A DNA stretch of 62,062 bases from an uncultured Chloroflexota bacterium (GCA_902774215.1 CACYHU010000023.1:1-62062), one strand, 5' to 3'; shown: positions 36,638 to 45,835, counted from the first letter of the stretch. Notes: generated by a model not told the origin, from the sequence alone. Translations and numbers: made by a program.

Positions 36638-37870
36638 TTATTCAGAACGAAGCGCAATGACCGGTTCAAGGTTTGATGCCTTGTTTGCGGGATAAACACC
36701 GAAGAACAGCCCGACAGCAATGGAAAACAGGGTCGCTCCCAGAATGATCACCGGATTCACCGTAACATGCAGCTCCGTCCCCATCACGGACGCGATCCGC
36801 GCGATGCCAAACGCCAGGAACAAACCGAAGCCAATACCCAGCAGACCGCCCACCAGGGAGAGCACAGAGGATTCCACCAGGAACTGGGCCAGGATATCCC
36901 CCTTCTTGGCACCCAACGCCTTCCGCAGGCCGATCTCACGTGTCCGCTCGCTGACCGTGACCAGCATAATGTTCATAATACCGATACCGCCGACCAGCAG
37001 GGAAATCGCCGCCACACCGCCGAGGAACAGCGTAAAGGTACTCATAATAGTGCTGACAGCATTCAGAATTTCCTGCACATTCATCACCGTAAAATCATTC
37101 GGGTTCCCTTCAAAGATCCCATGACGTTCCTGAAGCAGGCTTTCAATCTGTTTCTGCGCATCCTCAAGCGTATACTCGGATTTGATCAAAATCGATACCT
37201 GACTGACGGTATTTTTCTGGCGCGTCATCAGGCGGGACTGGGCGGTTGAAAGGGGAATAAAAACATTCCGGTCCTGGGAGGTACCCATCGTGGAACTTCC
37301 CTTTTCTTCAAGTACGCCAATGACCCGGTACGGCTGTCCCATGATACGGATCGTTTCCCCGACCGAGCTGCTGTTTTTGGCTCCAAACAAAGATTCATTG
37401 ATCTCGGTCCCGATGACGGCGACCATTTCTTTGTTGTCAATGTTATCCTGGGTAATAAAACTGCCCAGCTGTAATTCATAATTACCCACCGTGCGGTAGC
37501 CGGGTATCACACCGGTGACTGTCGCACTGGCGGTTTTCCCGTTGCTTTGAGAGATCGTATAAGACTGCGAGGAAACCACCGGCGCGGCGATATCAACACA
37601 TTCCAGCCGCGAAATAGCTTCGACATCATCGTTCGTCAGGTTCTGTGCATTCCGGACATTTTCGGTGTAATTTCCGGGTGTCAGGTAAAGTGTCTGCGTT
37701 CCCAGCGTACTCAGGGAATCTGTGATGGAATTCTGCGCACCCTGACCGACTGACATCATGGCGATCACAGCCCCGACACCGATAAAAATGCCAAGCATGG
37801 TTAAAAATGACCGGACCTTATTGGATGTGATGGAGTTCATCGCCTCTTTGATGAGTGTGGTGATATTCAT
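36638..37870 (-). CDS. MacB-like ABC transporter permease
   Basis: 410 aa. Four membrane helices in MacB/FtsX order: one near the N-terminus (VRSFLTMLGIFIGVGAVIAM), a large extracytoplasmic MacB_PCD domain and three C-terminal helices. The conserved VSERTREIGLRKALGAKKGDI cytoplasmic loop is present. The start overlaps the stop of the ATPase gene (ATGA). Such permeases couple ATP hydrolysis to export of peptides, antibiotics or lipids by mechanotransmission. Confidence 0.93.
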   Translation of the reverse strand: MNITTLIKEAMNSITSNKVRSFLTMLGIFIGVGAVIAMMSVGQGAQNSITDSLSTLGTQTLYLTPGNYTENVRNAQNLTNDDVEAISRLECVDIAAPVVSSQSYTISQSNGKTASATVTGVIPGYRTVGNYELQLGSFITQDNIDNKEMVAVIGTEINESLFGAKNSSSVGETIRIMGQPYRVIGVLEEKGSSTMGTSQDRNVFIPLSTAQSRLMTRQKNTVSQVSILIKSEYTLEDAQKQIESLLQERHGIFEGNPNDFTVMNVQEILNAVSTIMSTFTLFLGGVAAISLLVGGIGIMNIMLVTVSERTREIGLRKALGAKKGDILAQFLVESSVLSLVGGLLGIGFGLFLAFGIARIASVMGTELHVTVNPVIILGATLFSIAVGLFFGVYPANKASNLEPVIALRSE

Positions 37871-38730
37871 TCTTCTGCCTCTCCTTCACTTTCCTCTGCC
37901 GGGACCTCATTGTTTTCAGCGGGTTTTTCGCTGCCGGTGCCTTCAGGACGCTGATCCTCCGCATCAGAGCCAAGCGCCGCTTTGTCATTCGCCAGCAATT
38001 CAAGCTTTGAATAATTCACATCTGTCCAGCGCTTCAGCTCAGCCTGCTCTTCTTCAGACCCGAGCATCCCGTCAAACACAGAAATCACCCGCGGGACCTG
38101 CTTCCCGATTTTCGGGTCATGCGTGACAAGGATAATGGTTTTTCCCTGTTCCTTGTTCAGACGGATAAGCAGCTCCATGATCTCTTTACCGGATTTACTG
38201 TCCAGGTTCCCGGTAGGCTCATCAGCCATGATGATTTCAGGATCATTGATGAGCGCACGGGCGATCGCCACCCGCTGCTGCTGGCCGCCTGACATTTCCT
38301 TGGGTTTATGGTTCAGACGGGCCCCGAGCCCGACCATCTCCAGCGCATTGACCGCACGCTGTTTGGCGTTGGCTTTGTTCCTGGAATAAAGCGTCGGCAG
38401 CAGTACGTTTTCCAGCGCGGTTGAACGGGGAAGGAGGTTGAAACTCTGGAACACAAAACCGATCTTGCGGTTTCTGACATCCGCAAGCTGTGAATCGTTC
38501 ATCTCGGAGACAAGCTCTCCGCCCAGTTTATAGATACCGCTTGTCGGACGGTCCAGACAGCCAAGGATATTCATCAGCGTCGATTTTCCGGAACCGGAAG
38601 GGCCCATGATCGCCGCAAGCTCGCCTTTATAAATGTCCAGCGTGATATCATTCAAAGCGCGGACTTCCACATCACCCATGATGTAGTATTTCCTGATATG
38701 TTCCGTGTGAATAACACCAATTTCGCCCAT
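37867..38730 (-). CDS. MacB/LolD-type ABC transporter ATP-binding protein
   Basis: 287 aa. Walker A GPSGSGKSTLMN, Q-loop FVFQSFNLLPR, signature MSGGQQQRVAIARAL, Walker B IIMADEPTGNLD and H-loop VTHDPKI are all present. About 60 extra C-terminal residues are acidic and low complexity (GSEKPAENNEVPAEESEGE), beyond the normal family length. It is coupled to the permease by a 4 nt overlap. Confidence 0.95.
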   Translation of the reverse strand: MGEIGVIHTEHIRKYYIMGDVEVRALNDITLDIYKGELAAIMGPSGSGKSTLMNILGCLDRPTSGIYKLGGELVSEMNDSQLADVRNRKIGFVFQSFNLLPRSTALENVLLPTLYSRNKANAKQRAVNALEMVGLGARLNHKPKEMSGGQQQRVAIARALINDPEIIMADEPTGNLDSKSGKEIMELLIRLNKEQGKTIILVTHDPKIGKQVPRVISVFDGMLGSEEEQAELKRWTDVNYSKLELLANDKAALGSDAEDQRPEGTGSEKPAENNEVPAEESEGEAEE

Positions 38731-38825
38731 CTTTTTTACAGTCAGAAGCTTCGGAAGTCACAGACCCGGGAGTCATTTCCTCTCTGTCTTTTGCTCACCG
38801 CACGCCTCTGACAGACTCCTTTCCC

Positions 38826-40391
38826 TTATTGTCTCGGCCTTCGTCCGCCGCCCGGAGCTCCGCCGCCCATCATCGGATTTCTCCCGCCGCCAAACATATT
38901 ACTGAAAGTAAAATTACTGTTCAGCAGGGAAGTGACCTTATGCAGCATGACTTCGTCTCCCTCACTCAGCATGTCGGAAGAAATCTGGATGTTTTCCTTT
39001 GAAGTCATGCCGACAGTTACAGGAACTTCCATGTAAGATCCATCCGCCATCAATTTATGCACAACGCGGGTAAGCCCGTCCTCGGCCACAGAAATCGCCT
39101 TCTGCGGAACATAAAGCGTATCCTCCGCCTTCTCCGTCACGATTGCCACATCAGCCATCATACCGGATTTAATGGAGTCATCCGTTTCTTCCATTTTGAC
39201 CGTCAGGTCAAAATTCACGGTGAGGTCTTCCACAACCCCCGCGTTGGAAATGTTGACGATATACCCTTTATATTCCCGCAGCGGGATGGCATCGAAGGTA
39301 ATCGTTACCTGCTGGCCCATATGGACATTATTGATATCCAGTTCCGTGACGGTAATATCAATATAATGGGAGGATAAATCATCTATACGCAAAGCAAGCT
39401 TGTTTTTGGCAGCAGATGCCGATTCATACGCGATCACATCAAAGGGCTTTGCCTCGACCTCCGCAACTGTACCGTTGATGGGCGCAATTATTTTAGCTGT
39501 ATTCACGGTGGCTGCCGCCGCGTCAGCTTCCGCCTGAAGGGAACGGACCTGGTTGTCTGTCGGGCCGTCTTTTATCCGGTCATAAGCCCGGACCGCGTCA
39601 TCCAGCTGTGCCTGAGCCAGACGCAGTGCCGCGTCGGCCTTCTGGATGTCAATTTCTTCCGCTTCACCGTTATACCAGTTATACTGTGCCTTCGCGGAAT
39701 CCATCTGCGACTTTGCGTTTTCCATCCGCGACAGCGCGTTGATCCGGATCACATTATCCAGGTCAAGCATTTTCACCGCGTCAAAATTTTTCTTTGCCTC
39801 TTCATAGGCTGCGATAGAACGCTGATAATCATCATATTTCACGCCCAGCTCGATCCAGTCCGCGCGGACAATACCCAGTGCGTCGACCCCTTTCTGCGCA
39901 TCCTCCACAGCCTTTTTTGCCTCGACCATTTTTGTACGTGCCTGTTCCAGCGTCAGGGTCGAGGTGTACAGACGCTCCAGTTTTTCCTGTGCCTGTTCCC
40001 TCGTGACTTCCGCATCGATAATGGATGGGTCGATCGTACTGCGGTCAAGCTCTGCCAATACATCACCCTTTTTCACCTGATCGCCGGGCTCGACATAAAC
40101 GTCTGAAACCGTTCCGGAGGTCTGCCAGTAAAGATAGACAGACTGGCTGGACCGCACGATACCGGAGATATCCTCCAGCGTGTTCGTAAGACTGCCCCGT
40201 TCCACACGGGCTGTATCCGGCTCCAGCTCCGAGGCTTCAGCCTCTTTTTCCTCGATCAAGGCTGTTGTCGTGAGAAAATAGTAATAACCATAGCCAAGAA
40301 TGGCCAGCAGGATCACAAGCAAAATGATGATCGTGACCAGTGCTTTTTTACTGATTTTCCGCTTTACTTTCTTTTTCGTTTCCTGCTCCAT
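38826..40391 (-). CDS. Membrane-anchored HlyD-like adaptor (adaptor 2)
   Basis: 521 aa. Lys-rich start, one membrane helix (ALVTIIILLVILLAILGYGYYYF), lipoyl halves (VYLYWQTSGTVSDVYVEPGD; IIAPINGTVAEVEAKPFD), a long helical hairpin and barrel domains, ending MFGGGRNPMMGGGAPGGG. The core and Met/Gly-rich tail match 33146-34714, so the two are probably duplicates lying on either side of the ABC core. Confidence 0.85.
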   Translation of the reverse strand: MEQETKKKVKRKISKKALVTIIILLVILLAILGYGYYYFLTTTALIEEKEAEASELEPDTARVERGSLTNTLEDISGIVRSSQSVYLYWQTSGTVSDVYVEPGDQVKKGDVLAELDRSTIDPSIIDAEVTREQAQEKLERLYTSTLTLEQARTKMVEAKKAVEDAQKGVDALGIVRADWIELGVKYDDYQRSIAAYEEAKKNFDAVKMLDLDNVIRINALSRMENAKSQMDSAKAQYNWYNGEAEEIDIQKADAALRLAQAQLDDAVRAYDRIKDGPTDNQVRSLQAEADAAAATVNTAKIIAPINGTVAEVEAKPFDVIAYESASAAKNKLALRIDDLSSHYIDITVTELDINNVHMGQQVTITFDAIPLREYKGYIVNISNAGVVEDLTVNFDLTVKMEETDDSIKSGMMADVAIVTEKAEDTLYVPQKAISVAEDGLTRVVHKLMADGSYMEVPVTVGMTSKENIQISSDMLSEGDEVMLHKVTSLLNSNFTFSNMFGGGRNPMMGGGAPGGGRRPRQ

Positions 40392-40425
40392 TACAGGCCC
40401 TCATTATCTATTCAATCCTGATGTT

Positions 40426-41871
40426 TCAGCGGACTTCCGCCGCAGAATAAATCCCGGCGTCCGTCCGGGTCAATCCCATTGCGTTCAAAACCTGATTATC
40501 TACAGACGGAACACAGACGAGATCCCCGCGTTTCAGGAAACCGCCTGTGATCTCCGCGACAGTACCGGAAACAATGCCGGTCGTAACAGGCACATCATTG
40601 CAGGCAATACCGTTATAAACGCCGACATAACTGTTTTTCCCCTCGGTAAAGACGGCATTAGCCGGGACGATCAGCACACTTTCCTTCACTGCCGTGATCA
40701 GGTTTACTTCTCCGGTCATTCCGATCTTCACCATCTCATCCGGGTCAAGGATCTCAACCATCGTCTGAAAAGTCACGCGGTTATCGCTGCTTTCACCGAA
40801 TTCAGAAATCTTCGTGACCCGGCCTTCGTAAACTTTTGAGGGATTGGAATCAAGTATGATCTGCGCCCTCATCCCGTCCTGAATGGCGAGAATGTCAATT
40901 TCAGAAACATTCAGCGGCATGTAAAGGTGCTCCGTATTATCCAGGCGGACAGCGGAGGAGCCTTTTGTGACATAATCTCCCGGCCTCATGCTGATCTGCG
41001 TCACGACCCCGTTGATCGATGCCAGAATATTCCTGTTATTATAGGTAGTCTGGGCGTTTTCGACCTTTATCTGCGCTGCTTTCAAGTCCTTTTCACGCGG
41101 ATAATTTGAATAGGTCTTAAAAACCTTCAGCGCCGTTTCATATTCTGACTTCGCCACATCAATATCGCTGACCGCAACAGTGATGTCCCGGTCAGATGCC
41201 TTACCGCTGTAATAAAGATAGGTGTTATAAACTTCCGCATATTCATTCAATGCATCCAGCATGGCTTTGCGGCGGTCATGATACGTATTGTATTCAAAAC
41301 GGACCGGACTGTTCCGCCAGCTTGCCGCATCATCAAAGGTTTCTTTCGCGGCTTCGTAAAATCCTCTGTATATTTCAACCTGATCAGACCAGTATTTGAC
41401 ATCCCCGATCGTAGCCCGCGGATATTTCAGACTTTCGCGGTATTTTTCCGCATCCTCCAGATTCCCTTCCTTGTCCTTCAGGTCCTTATAAGCCTCTGTT
41501 TTCGGCGTTTCTGAAACAAGGACCTCTTCCAGTTCTTCGATTGCGGTAATATACGGGATCTCGGCCCTGATGATCTCCGGAGAAAGAGAATCTGTCTCCA
41601 GCGTGGCAAGGACCTCCCCTTCCCGGACCGGGTCCCCCAGCTTTACATACACCTTACCGATCACGCCGTTCGTACCCCAATTCAGGGAAGCTGTCTGACC
41701 GCCTGCGACATTTCCGATAAATGTCACATGCGTCTGGATATCGCCTATAACCGCAGGAAGCGTCTGGACCTCCTGAGCAATAACACTTTCCTCTGTGGTA
41801 CGCGAACACCCGCAGACACAAAAAAGTGCCGTCAATCCTGCGATTATGATTTTCTTTCGGCGTTTATACAT
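40426..41871 (-). CDS. HlyD-like adaptor lipoprotein (adaptor 1)
   Basis: 481 aa. A lipoprotein signal (TALFCVCGC) is followed by the adaptor core: ASLNWGTNGVIGKVYVKLGD ... REGEVLATLE, helical hairpin with many Tyr, second lipoyl half (ILASINGVVTQISMRPGDYV), then barrel domains. It is first in the cluster, behind a candidate response-regulator site. It resembles 34773-36626 but lacks the Pro-rich tail. Confidence 0.84.
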   Translation of the reverse strand: MYKRRKKIIIAGLTALFCVCGCSRTTEESVIAQEVQTLPAVIGDIQTHVTFIGNVAGGQTASLNWGTNGVIGKVYVKLGDPVREGEVLATLETDSLSPEIIRAEIPYITAIEELEEVLVSETPKTEAYKDLKDKEGNLEDAEKYRESLKYPRATIGDVKYWSDQVEIYRGFYEAAKETFDDAASWRNSPVRFEYNTYHDRRKAMLDALNEYAEVYNTYLYYSGKASDRDITVAVSDIDVAKSEYETALKVFKTYSNYPREKDLKAAQIKVENAQTTYNNRNILASINGVVTQISMRPGDYVTKGSSAVRLDNTEHLYMPLNVSEIDILAIQDGMRAQIILDSNPSKVYEGRVTKISEFGESSDNRVTFQTMVEILDPDEMVKIGMTGEVNLITAVKESVLIVPANAVFTEGKNSYVGVYNGIACNDVPVTTGIVSGTVAEITGGFLKRGDLVCVPSVDNQVLNAMGLTRTDAGIYSAAEVR

Positions 41872-42021
41872 CGATTCTCCGGCAGGTCATTAAGGTCGTG
41901 CCGGTAATACCGGCTTCCGGCAATAAAAAAAGAAAGAGAGATTCCACTTTATTGCAGTCCGAAGTTGGGGGAAAACTCAGGGGAAAACACATTCGTCCAT
42001 GCGGTGGGAATCTCCCTTCCC

Positions 42022-42062
42022 ATTTTATTTCTACCCAGTGAACCTTAGAATAACCTTAGAAT
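42022..42062 (-). promoter_or_regulatory. Direct-repeat operator and promoter of the exporter cluster
   Basis: On the minus strand TTCTAAGGTTA is followed at once by TTCTAAGGTTC, an 11 bp direct repeat (42041-42051 and 42052-42062). Downstream at 42022-42027 is a -10 like TAAAAT. Repeats with 11 bp period next to a -35 region are typical of OmpR/PhoB-family response regulators. The first start codon (41871) lies about 150 nt further on. Confidence 0.5.
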
Positions 42063-42191
42063 TTGCAAATTAATAACAGAAAAGGAAAGAATTAATCGCT
42101 TAATTCTCTCCTCTCTCTCACTGCTTCTATTTTACATCATTTTTTCTGTTTGTTAATCAAAAAGATACTTTAAATACAACATGGCTGCGCG

Positions 42192-42237
42192 GCACGGGTG
42201 ACAGGCCTTTCGTGCGGACTTCGCTGCAGCCCGTGTG
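42192..42237. repeat. Dispersed hairpin repeat (paired with 11167-11230)
   Basis: Folds through CACGGG (42193-42198) and CCCGTG (42230-42235). The interior GTGACAGGCCTTTCGTGCGG is shared with the copy at 11167-11230, with one or two differences. Confidence 0.5.
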
Positions 42238-42291
42238 CTCCGGTTTATGAAATAATCTGACGCCGGAAGAATTTGTTTTATAATAGTTAGA

Positions 42292-42501
42292 ATGGAAAAC
42301 ATTGAAGTGAATGACCGCGTGACCCTCCGCAAGGCACATCCCTGCGGAGGCCGCGAATGGAAAGTGGTCCGGATCGGGGCGGACATCGGCCTCGAATGCC
42401 TGACCTGCGGGCACAAGATCTTTTTGTCCCGTCACGATCTTTCCCGGCGGATCAAAGGAGACCCGGTCAGGGCTCCGCAGCAGTTTTCTGACGATAAATA
42501 A
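42292..42501 (+). CDS. DUF951-like small zinc-ribbon protein
   Basis: 69 aa. It matches the DUF951 pattern: an N-terminal [20 protein letters not shown], then [25 protein letters not shown], with a CxxC pair and an upstream Cys as possible metal ligands. The family is widespread in Firmicutes and Chloroflexota, small, cytoplasmic and of unknown function. It stands alone between the exporter cluster (divergent) and tsaE. Confidence 0.82.
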   Translation: MENIEVNDRVTLRKAHPCGGREWKVVRIGADIGLECLTCGHKIFLSRHDLSRRIKGDPVRAPQQFSDDK

Positions 42502-42673
42502 CATAAACCTGACAGAGGAAAATGCCAGGACAGGAAGAACCTTGACAGCTCAAAAAAGCCGGAGAATATCTTGCTTCGCAAGGACATGAAATCAACAGTA
42601 TCTTGCGCGCCGGTTTGCGATTGTTTCTCAAAATGAGAATACGCCGATGAGATGCTTATAAAACACTGAATAC

Positions 42674-42840
42674 CATCATGCGGAAGAGCTTCTGTTAAAA
42701 ATCGGGGTGTCGGGGGCAGCGGGTGACCGAAGGTCAGCCCGCGCCCCCGACTGAGTACAAAGGCGCGGGAAGATACTCAGGCAGGCGGCTGACGCTTGTT
42801 CCGCGCCTGCTGCGCAGCAGCATAAACGCCGGAGGGCAAT
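42674..42840 (+). repeat. Folded intergenic repeat, family B
   Basis: 167 bp from CATCATGCGGAAG to GGAGGGCAAT. Hairpin I: GTCGGGGGC-A-GCGGGTGACC / GGTCA-G-CCCGC-GCCCCCGAC with a GAA loop. Hairpin II: GGCGCGG ... GCTGACGCTTGTT ... CCGCGCC. Then CTGCTGCGCAGCAG. It lies in the spacer 42502-42968, which otherwise shows no gene. Confidence 0.8.
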
Positions 42841-42968
42841 TTTCCAATTGATCAAGATTTTCTTTCGATGAATATATCATGTCAGATTTAAGGAAACACT
42901 GATTATTGGCTGTTACACGAAGAATAAGTCAGAGTTTCTATAAGTCAATAATAAAGGTGCTGACAAAT

Positions 42969-43463
42969 ATGCCAATTTTGGACCCAAATACTGTTGAATG
43001 CATCAGCCGGAGCGCCGACCAGACCCGCCGGTTCGGGATGCGTCTGGGAAGTCTGTTAAAACCCGGTGACCTTGTCGGATTGAGCGGAGATCTCGGCGCG
43101 GGTAAAACCACGCTGATCAGCGGCGTAGCGAAAGGCTGGGGCTCCCCCGATCCGGTGACCAGTCCGACATTTGTGCTGGTGAACGAATACTACCGCTCCG
43201 ACAACAGCATCCTTTTCCACATGGACGCCTATCGGATCGGCAGCATCTGGGAAGCGGAAGAGCTGGACTTTGAACGGATGCTGCAAAAGGGTCCGGTGCT
43301 GATCGAATGGGCCGAACAGATCGAAGCGATCCTTCCGGAAGAGCGCCTGTGGATCAGCATGAAATATATCTCTGAAGATATCCGCAGCTTCACACTGAAA
43401 CCGGCCGGGAAACGTTACACCGCCCTCACTGCTGAATTCAGGAAGCTGACCTTCAGGGTTTAA
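42969..43463 (+). CDS. tsaE: tRNA threonylcarbamoyladenosine ATPase TsaE
   Basis: 164 aa from the ATG at 42969, which follows AAAGGTG; a TTG 63 nt upstream is in frame but weaker. Visible: P-loop GDLGAGKTTLISG, the SPTFVLVNEYY switch and HMDAYRI. It works with TsaB and TsaD in making t6A37 on ANN-reading tRNAs. TsaB follows 58 nt downstream, giving the classic tsaE-tsaB-rimI order; tsaD is not in the window. Confidence 0.94.
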   Translation: MPILDPNTVECISRSADQTRRFGMRLGSLLKPGDLVGLSGDLGAGKTTLISGVAKGWGSPDPVTSPTFVLVNEYYRSDNSILFHMDAYRIGSIWEAEELDFERMLQKGPVLIEWAEQIEAILPEERLWISMKYISEDIRSFTLKPAGKRYTALTAEFRKLTFRV

Positions 43464-43521
43464 CAACCGAACAGATACGGAAAGTGCTCCGCGCCTTTTT
43501 ATGATCAGAGAGTAAAAAATT

Positions 43522-44187
43522 ATGATTCTTGCTATTGACACATCTACCGCCCGTCTGGGCATTGCCGTTTATAACGGCTGCGAGGTTTTAGCCGAAAACT
43601 GCTGGACCAGTCCGAACCGGCACACGGTTTCACTGGCTCCCGCGGTCGATAATATGCTGAACGATCTCGAAATCGACAGGAAAAAACTGAAAGCGGCCGC
43701 CGTGGCTTTAGGCCCCGGCTCTTTCACAAGCCTGCGGGTCGGGCTTTCCTTCGCGAAGGGGATCTCCCTCGGCCTTGCCATTCCCGTCATCGGCGTACCG
43801 ACGCTGGACATCACCGCCAATCAGCAGCCCTGCGCGGAAATGCCGCTCTGCGCCTTCCTTCAGGCAGGACGCGGGAAGCTGGCAGCTTCTTTTTATGAAG
43901 TCCGCCGCGGACGCTGGGTCAGTGACGGAAAAATTGAGATCTATACCGCTGAGACCCTCAGTGAGGCGATCACGGAACCATCTGTCCTGACCGGTGAATT
44001 TGATGCCGATATGCGCACCGTCTTCCGCAGGAACAGGAACATCAAAATGTCTTCCCCTGCCGCAAGTCTCCGCAGGCCCGGCTACCTTGCCGAAACGGCC
44101 TGGCGTATTTATGAGAAAGGTGATTTTCCGGAGACATCCTCTCTGGCGCCGATCTACCTTCACACACACGACCCGATTTTGAATTAA
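43522..44187 (+). CDS. tsaB: tRNA threonylcarbamoyladenosine protein TsaB
   Basis: 221 aa. An ASKHA-fold partner of TsaD. Visible: MILAIDTSTARLGIAVYN, the ALGPGSFTSLRVGLSFAKGISLGL block and VPTLD. Downstream sequence is more variable, as usual for TsaB. It lies between tsaE and rimI. Confidence 0.93.
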   Translation: MILAIDTSTARLGIAVYNGCEVLAENCWTSPNRHTVSLAPAVDNMLNDLEIDRKKLKAAAVALGPGSFTSLRVGLSFAKGISLGLAIPVIGVPTLDITANQQPCAEMPLCAFLQAGRGKLAASFYEVRRGRWVSDGKIEIYTAETLSEAITEPSVLTGEFDADMRTVFRRNRNIKMSSPAASLRRPGYLAETAWRIYEKGDFPETSSLAPIYLHTHDPILN

Positions 44188-44220
44188 ACAGGACGCGGTC
44201 ACCGGGAGCCGGAAGCTGAC

Positions 44221-44706
44221 ATGCAATATTCAATACGCCCGATGGAATCGACCGATATCGCAGAGGTTTTTGAAATTGACAAAGCCTCTGCCGTCCTTTA
44301 CTGGCCGGAGCGTTCTTACCATTTTGAGGTGGAACGAAATGAAGCCTCCCGTCCCTTCGTTGCCGTTGACCCGGAAGGGAAGATCCTTGGATTTATCGTT
44401 TTCTGGCTCATTATCGACGAAGCGCATCTGGCTAATTTCGCAGTCCGCTCCGAAGCACGCTGCATGGGCATCGGCAGGGCCCTGCTGGACCACGGTCTGC
44501 GCACCTGTTACGAAGGCGGCGCCCGTGTTTCCTTCCTCGAGGTCCGCGCCGGGAACGCACCGGCGATCCATCTTTATGAAAGCACCGGCTACCACACGGA
44601 AAGTATCCGCAGGCAATATTATCAGGACAATCATGAGGACGCGCTCCTGATGAACCTGGACCGGGAAGACTACGAAAAACGAATGAAAGAGGGACAAGAT
44701 GAGTAA
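44221..44706 (+). CDS. rimI: RimI-like ribosomal protein N-acetyltransferase
   Basis: 161 aa. A GNAT fold with the acetyl-CoA signature VRSEARCMGIGRALLDHGL and the C-terminal LEVRAGNAPAIHLYESTGY typical of RimI (N-terminal acetylation of S18). Part of the tsaE-tsaB-rimI cluster; it overlaps the next gene by 8 nt. Confidence 0.9.
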   Translation: MQYSIRPMESTDIAEVFEIDKASAVLYWPERSYHFEVERNEASRPFVAVDPEGKILGFIVFWLIIDEAHLANFAVRSEARCMGIGRALLDHGLRTCYEGGARVSFLEVRAGNAPAIHLYESTGYHTESIRRQYYQDNHEDALLMNLDREDYEKRMKEGQDE

Positions 44707-45373
44707 ACTACTGGATGAAATGAATGCGCTGGCAGCTGAAATTTCTGTTTGCAGAGAATGCATGCTGCACCTCACCCGGGACAAGGCGGTACCCGGCGAA
44801 GGGAATGTCCGGACAAAGATCCTCTTCATCGGTGAAGGTCCCGGCGCAAATGAAAACGCCACCGGCCGTCCGTTTGTCGGACAGGCGGGGAATTTTCTCA
44901 ACCAGCTGATAGGCATCGCACAGCTGAAACGGCAGGAAGTGTTCATCACCAATGTGGTGAAATGCCGTCCGCCCTCAAACCGCGACCCGCTCCCGGAAGA
45001 GCTTTCCGCGTGTGCAAAATATCTGAACCGCCAGATCGAGCTCATCAATCCGCTCATCATCGTCACATTGGGACGGTTTTCCATGGCCCGTTATTTCCCG
45101 CTCCAGCGCATCAGCGCCATTCACGGGCAGGGACAATGGATCAATGACAGGCTGATCATCCCCATGTTCCATCCGGCAGCTGCCCTGCATCAGCCGAGCC
45201 TGCGCTCAGCCATTGAACATGATTTCGCCCTGATCCCGGGATATCTGGAACAGGCAAAGGAACGCTTTGAACCCAAACCAGCCCCGGAGGAAAAGCCTGC
45301 CGCGGCTGAAGCGGCCGCTCCCGCCCCGCAGGAACCGGAAAGCGGAGAAGCTTCACAGCTCTCGCTGTTTTAG
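44699..45373 (+). CDS. Family 4 (Fe-S) uracil-DNA glycosylase with C-terminal clamp motif
   Basis: 224 aa. It excises uracil from DNA. N-terminal Cys18 and Cys21 (CREC) with two later cysteines (VVKCRPP, LSACAKYL) fit the 4Fe-4S ligands. The catalytic region shows FIGEGPGANENATGRPFVGQAG and the C-terminal MFHPAAALHQPSLR. An Ala/Pro/Glu-rich tail ends in QLSLF, a textbook beta-clamp binding pentapeptide at the very C-terminus. It overlaps rimI, so it belongs to the same transcript. Confidence 0.92.
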   Translation: MSKLLDEMNALAAEISVCRECMLHLTRDKAVPGEGNVRTKILFIGEGPGANENATGRPFVGQAGNFLNQLIGIAQLKRQEVFITNVVKCRPPSNRDPLPEELSACAKYLNRQIELINPLIIVTLGRFSMARYFPLQRISAIHGQGQWINDRLIIPMFHPAAALHQPSLRSAIEHDFALIPGYLEQAKERFEPKPAPEEKPAAAEAAAPAPQEPESGEASQLSLF

Positions 45374-45374
45374 T

Positions 45375-45470
45375 TCAGTGGTCAGGGGTCGGTAGTCAGT
45401 GGTCAGTGGTCAGTGATCGGTGGTCGGTGGTCGGTGGTCAGGGATCAGTAGTCAGGGGTCAGATAAGATG
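45375..45470. repeat. Degenerate heptamer array (GTCAGTG/GTCGGTG)
   Basis: About 12 imperfect 7 bp units (variants of GGTCAGT and GGTCGGT) follow the glycosylase stop codon. A tandem TTCAAAG run follows at 45487-45505. Confidence 0.7.
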
Positions 45471-45486
45471 ACGCATAATTCAGTGT

Positions 45487-45835
45487 TCAAAGTTCAAAGT
45501 TCAGATAAGGTGACAGCTGCACCGTCTTTTCTGGATAACACTGATTTATTCGCTTTGAGTCGAAGTGACCTGTTTTCGCTGACTCTTGATTAATTTTATT
45601 TTTTTCTGGACTTTTCAGTGTTTTCTTATTATCCTTAATTAGTAGGTATTTTTTTAGAATGGAACACACGGTTCTGAACAGATACATCAGCAGAATAATA
45701 TTTGAAACAAACTGAGCATCAAACACGTCTGTATTATTAAACCTGACATATGCAAAACCGACTGTATAGACAGGAATTATAAGAACATTGACAACAAATA
45801 TATAACGGCCGGATACAGTTCTTTCCCCTGAACAT
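45487..45835 (-). pseudogene. Remnant of an AT-rich membrane protein gene
   Basis: An open minus-strand frame without an ATG (first possible start is a GTG at 45726) codes SGRYIFVVNVLIIPVYTVGF ... VSNIILLMYLFRTVCSIL, two plausible membrane helices, then a Lys-rich tail. It begins exactly where the family B repeat at 45833-46000 ends, and it ends in the TTCAAAG repeat. This suggests a gene fragment cut by the repeat. The product is not recognised and chance openness cannot be excluded. Confidence 0.3.

Noticed and set aside
42906..42968. Extended TsaE N-terminus from the TTG at 42906
   Set aside because: The ATG at 42969 has the better ribosome binding site and matches the family length; the extension has no family similarity.
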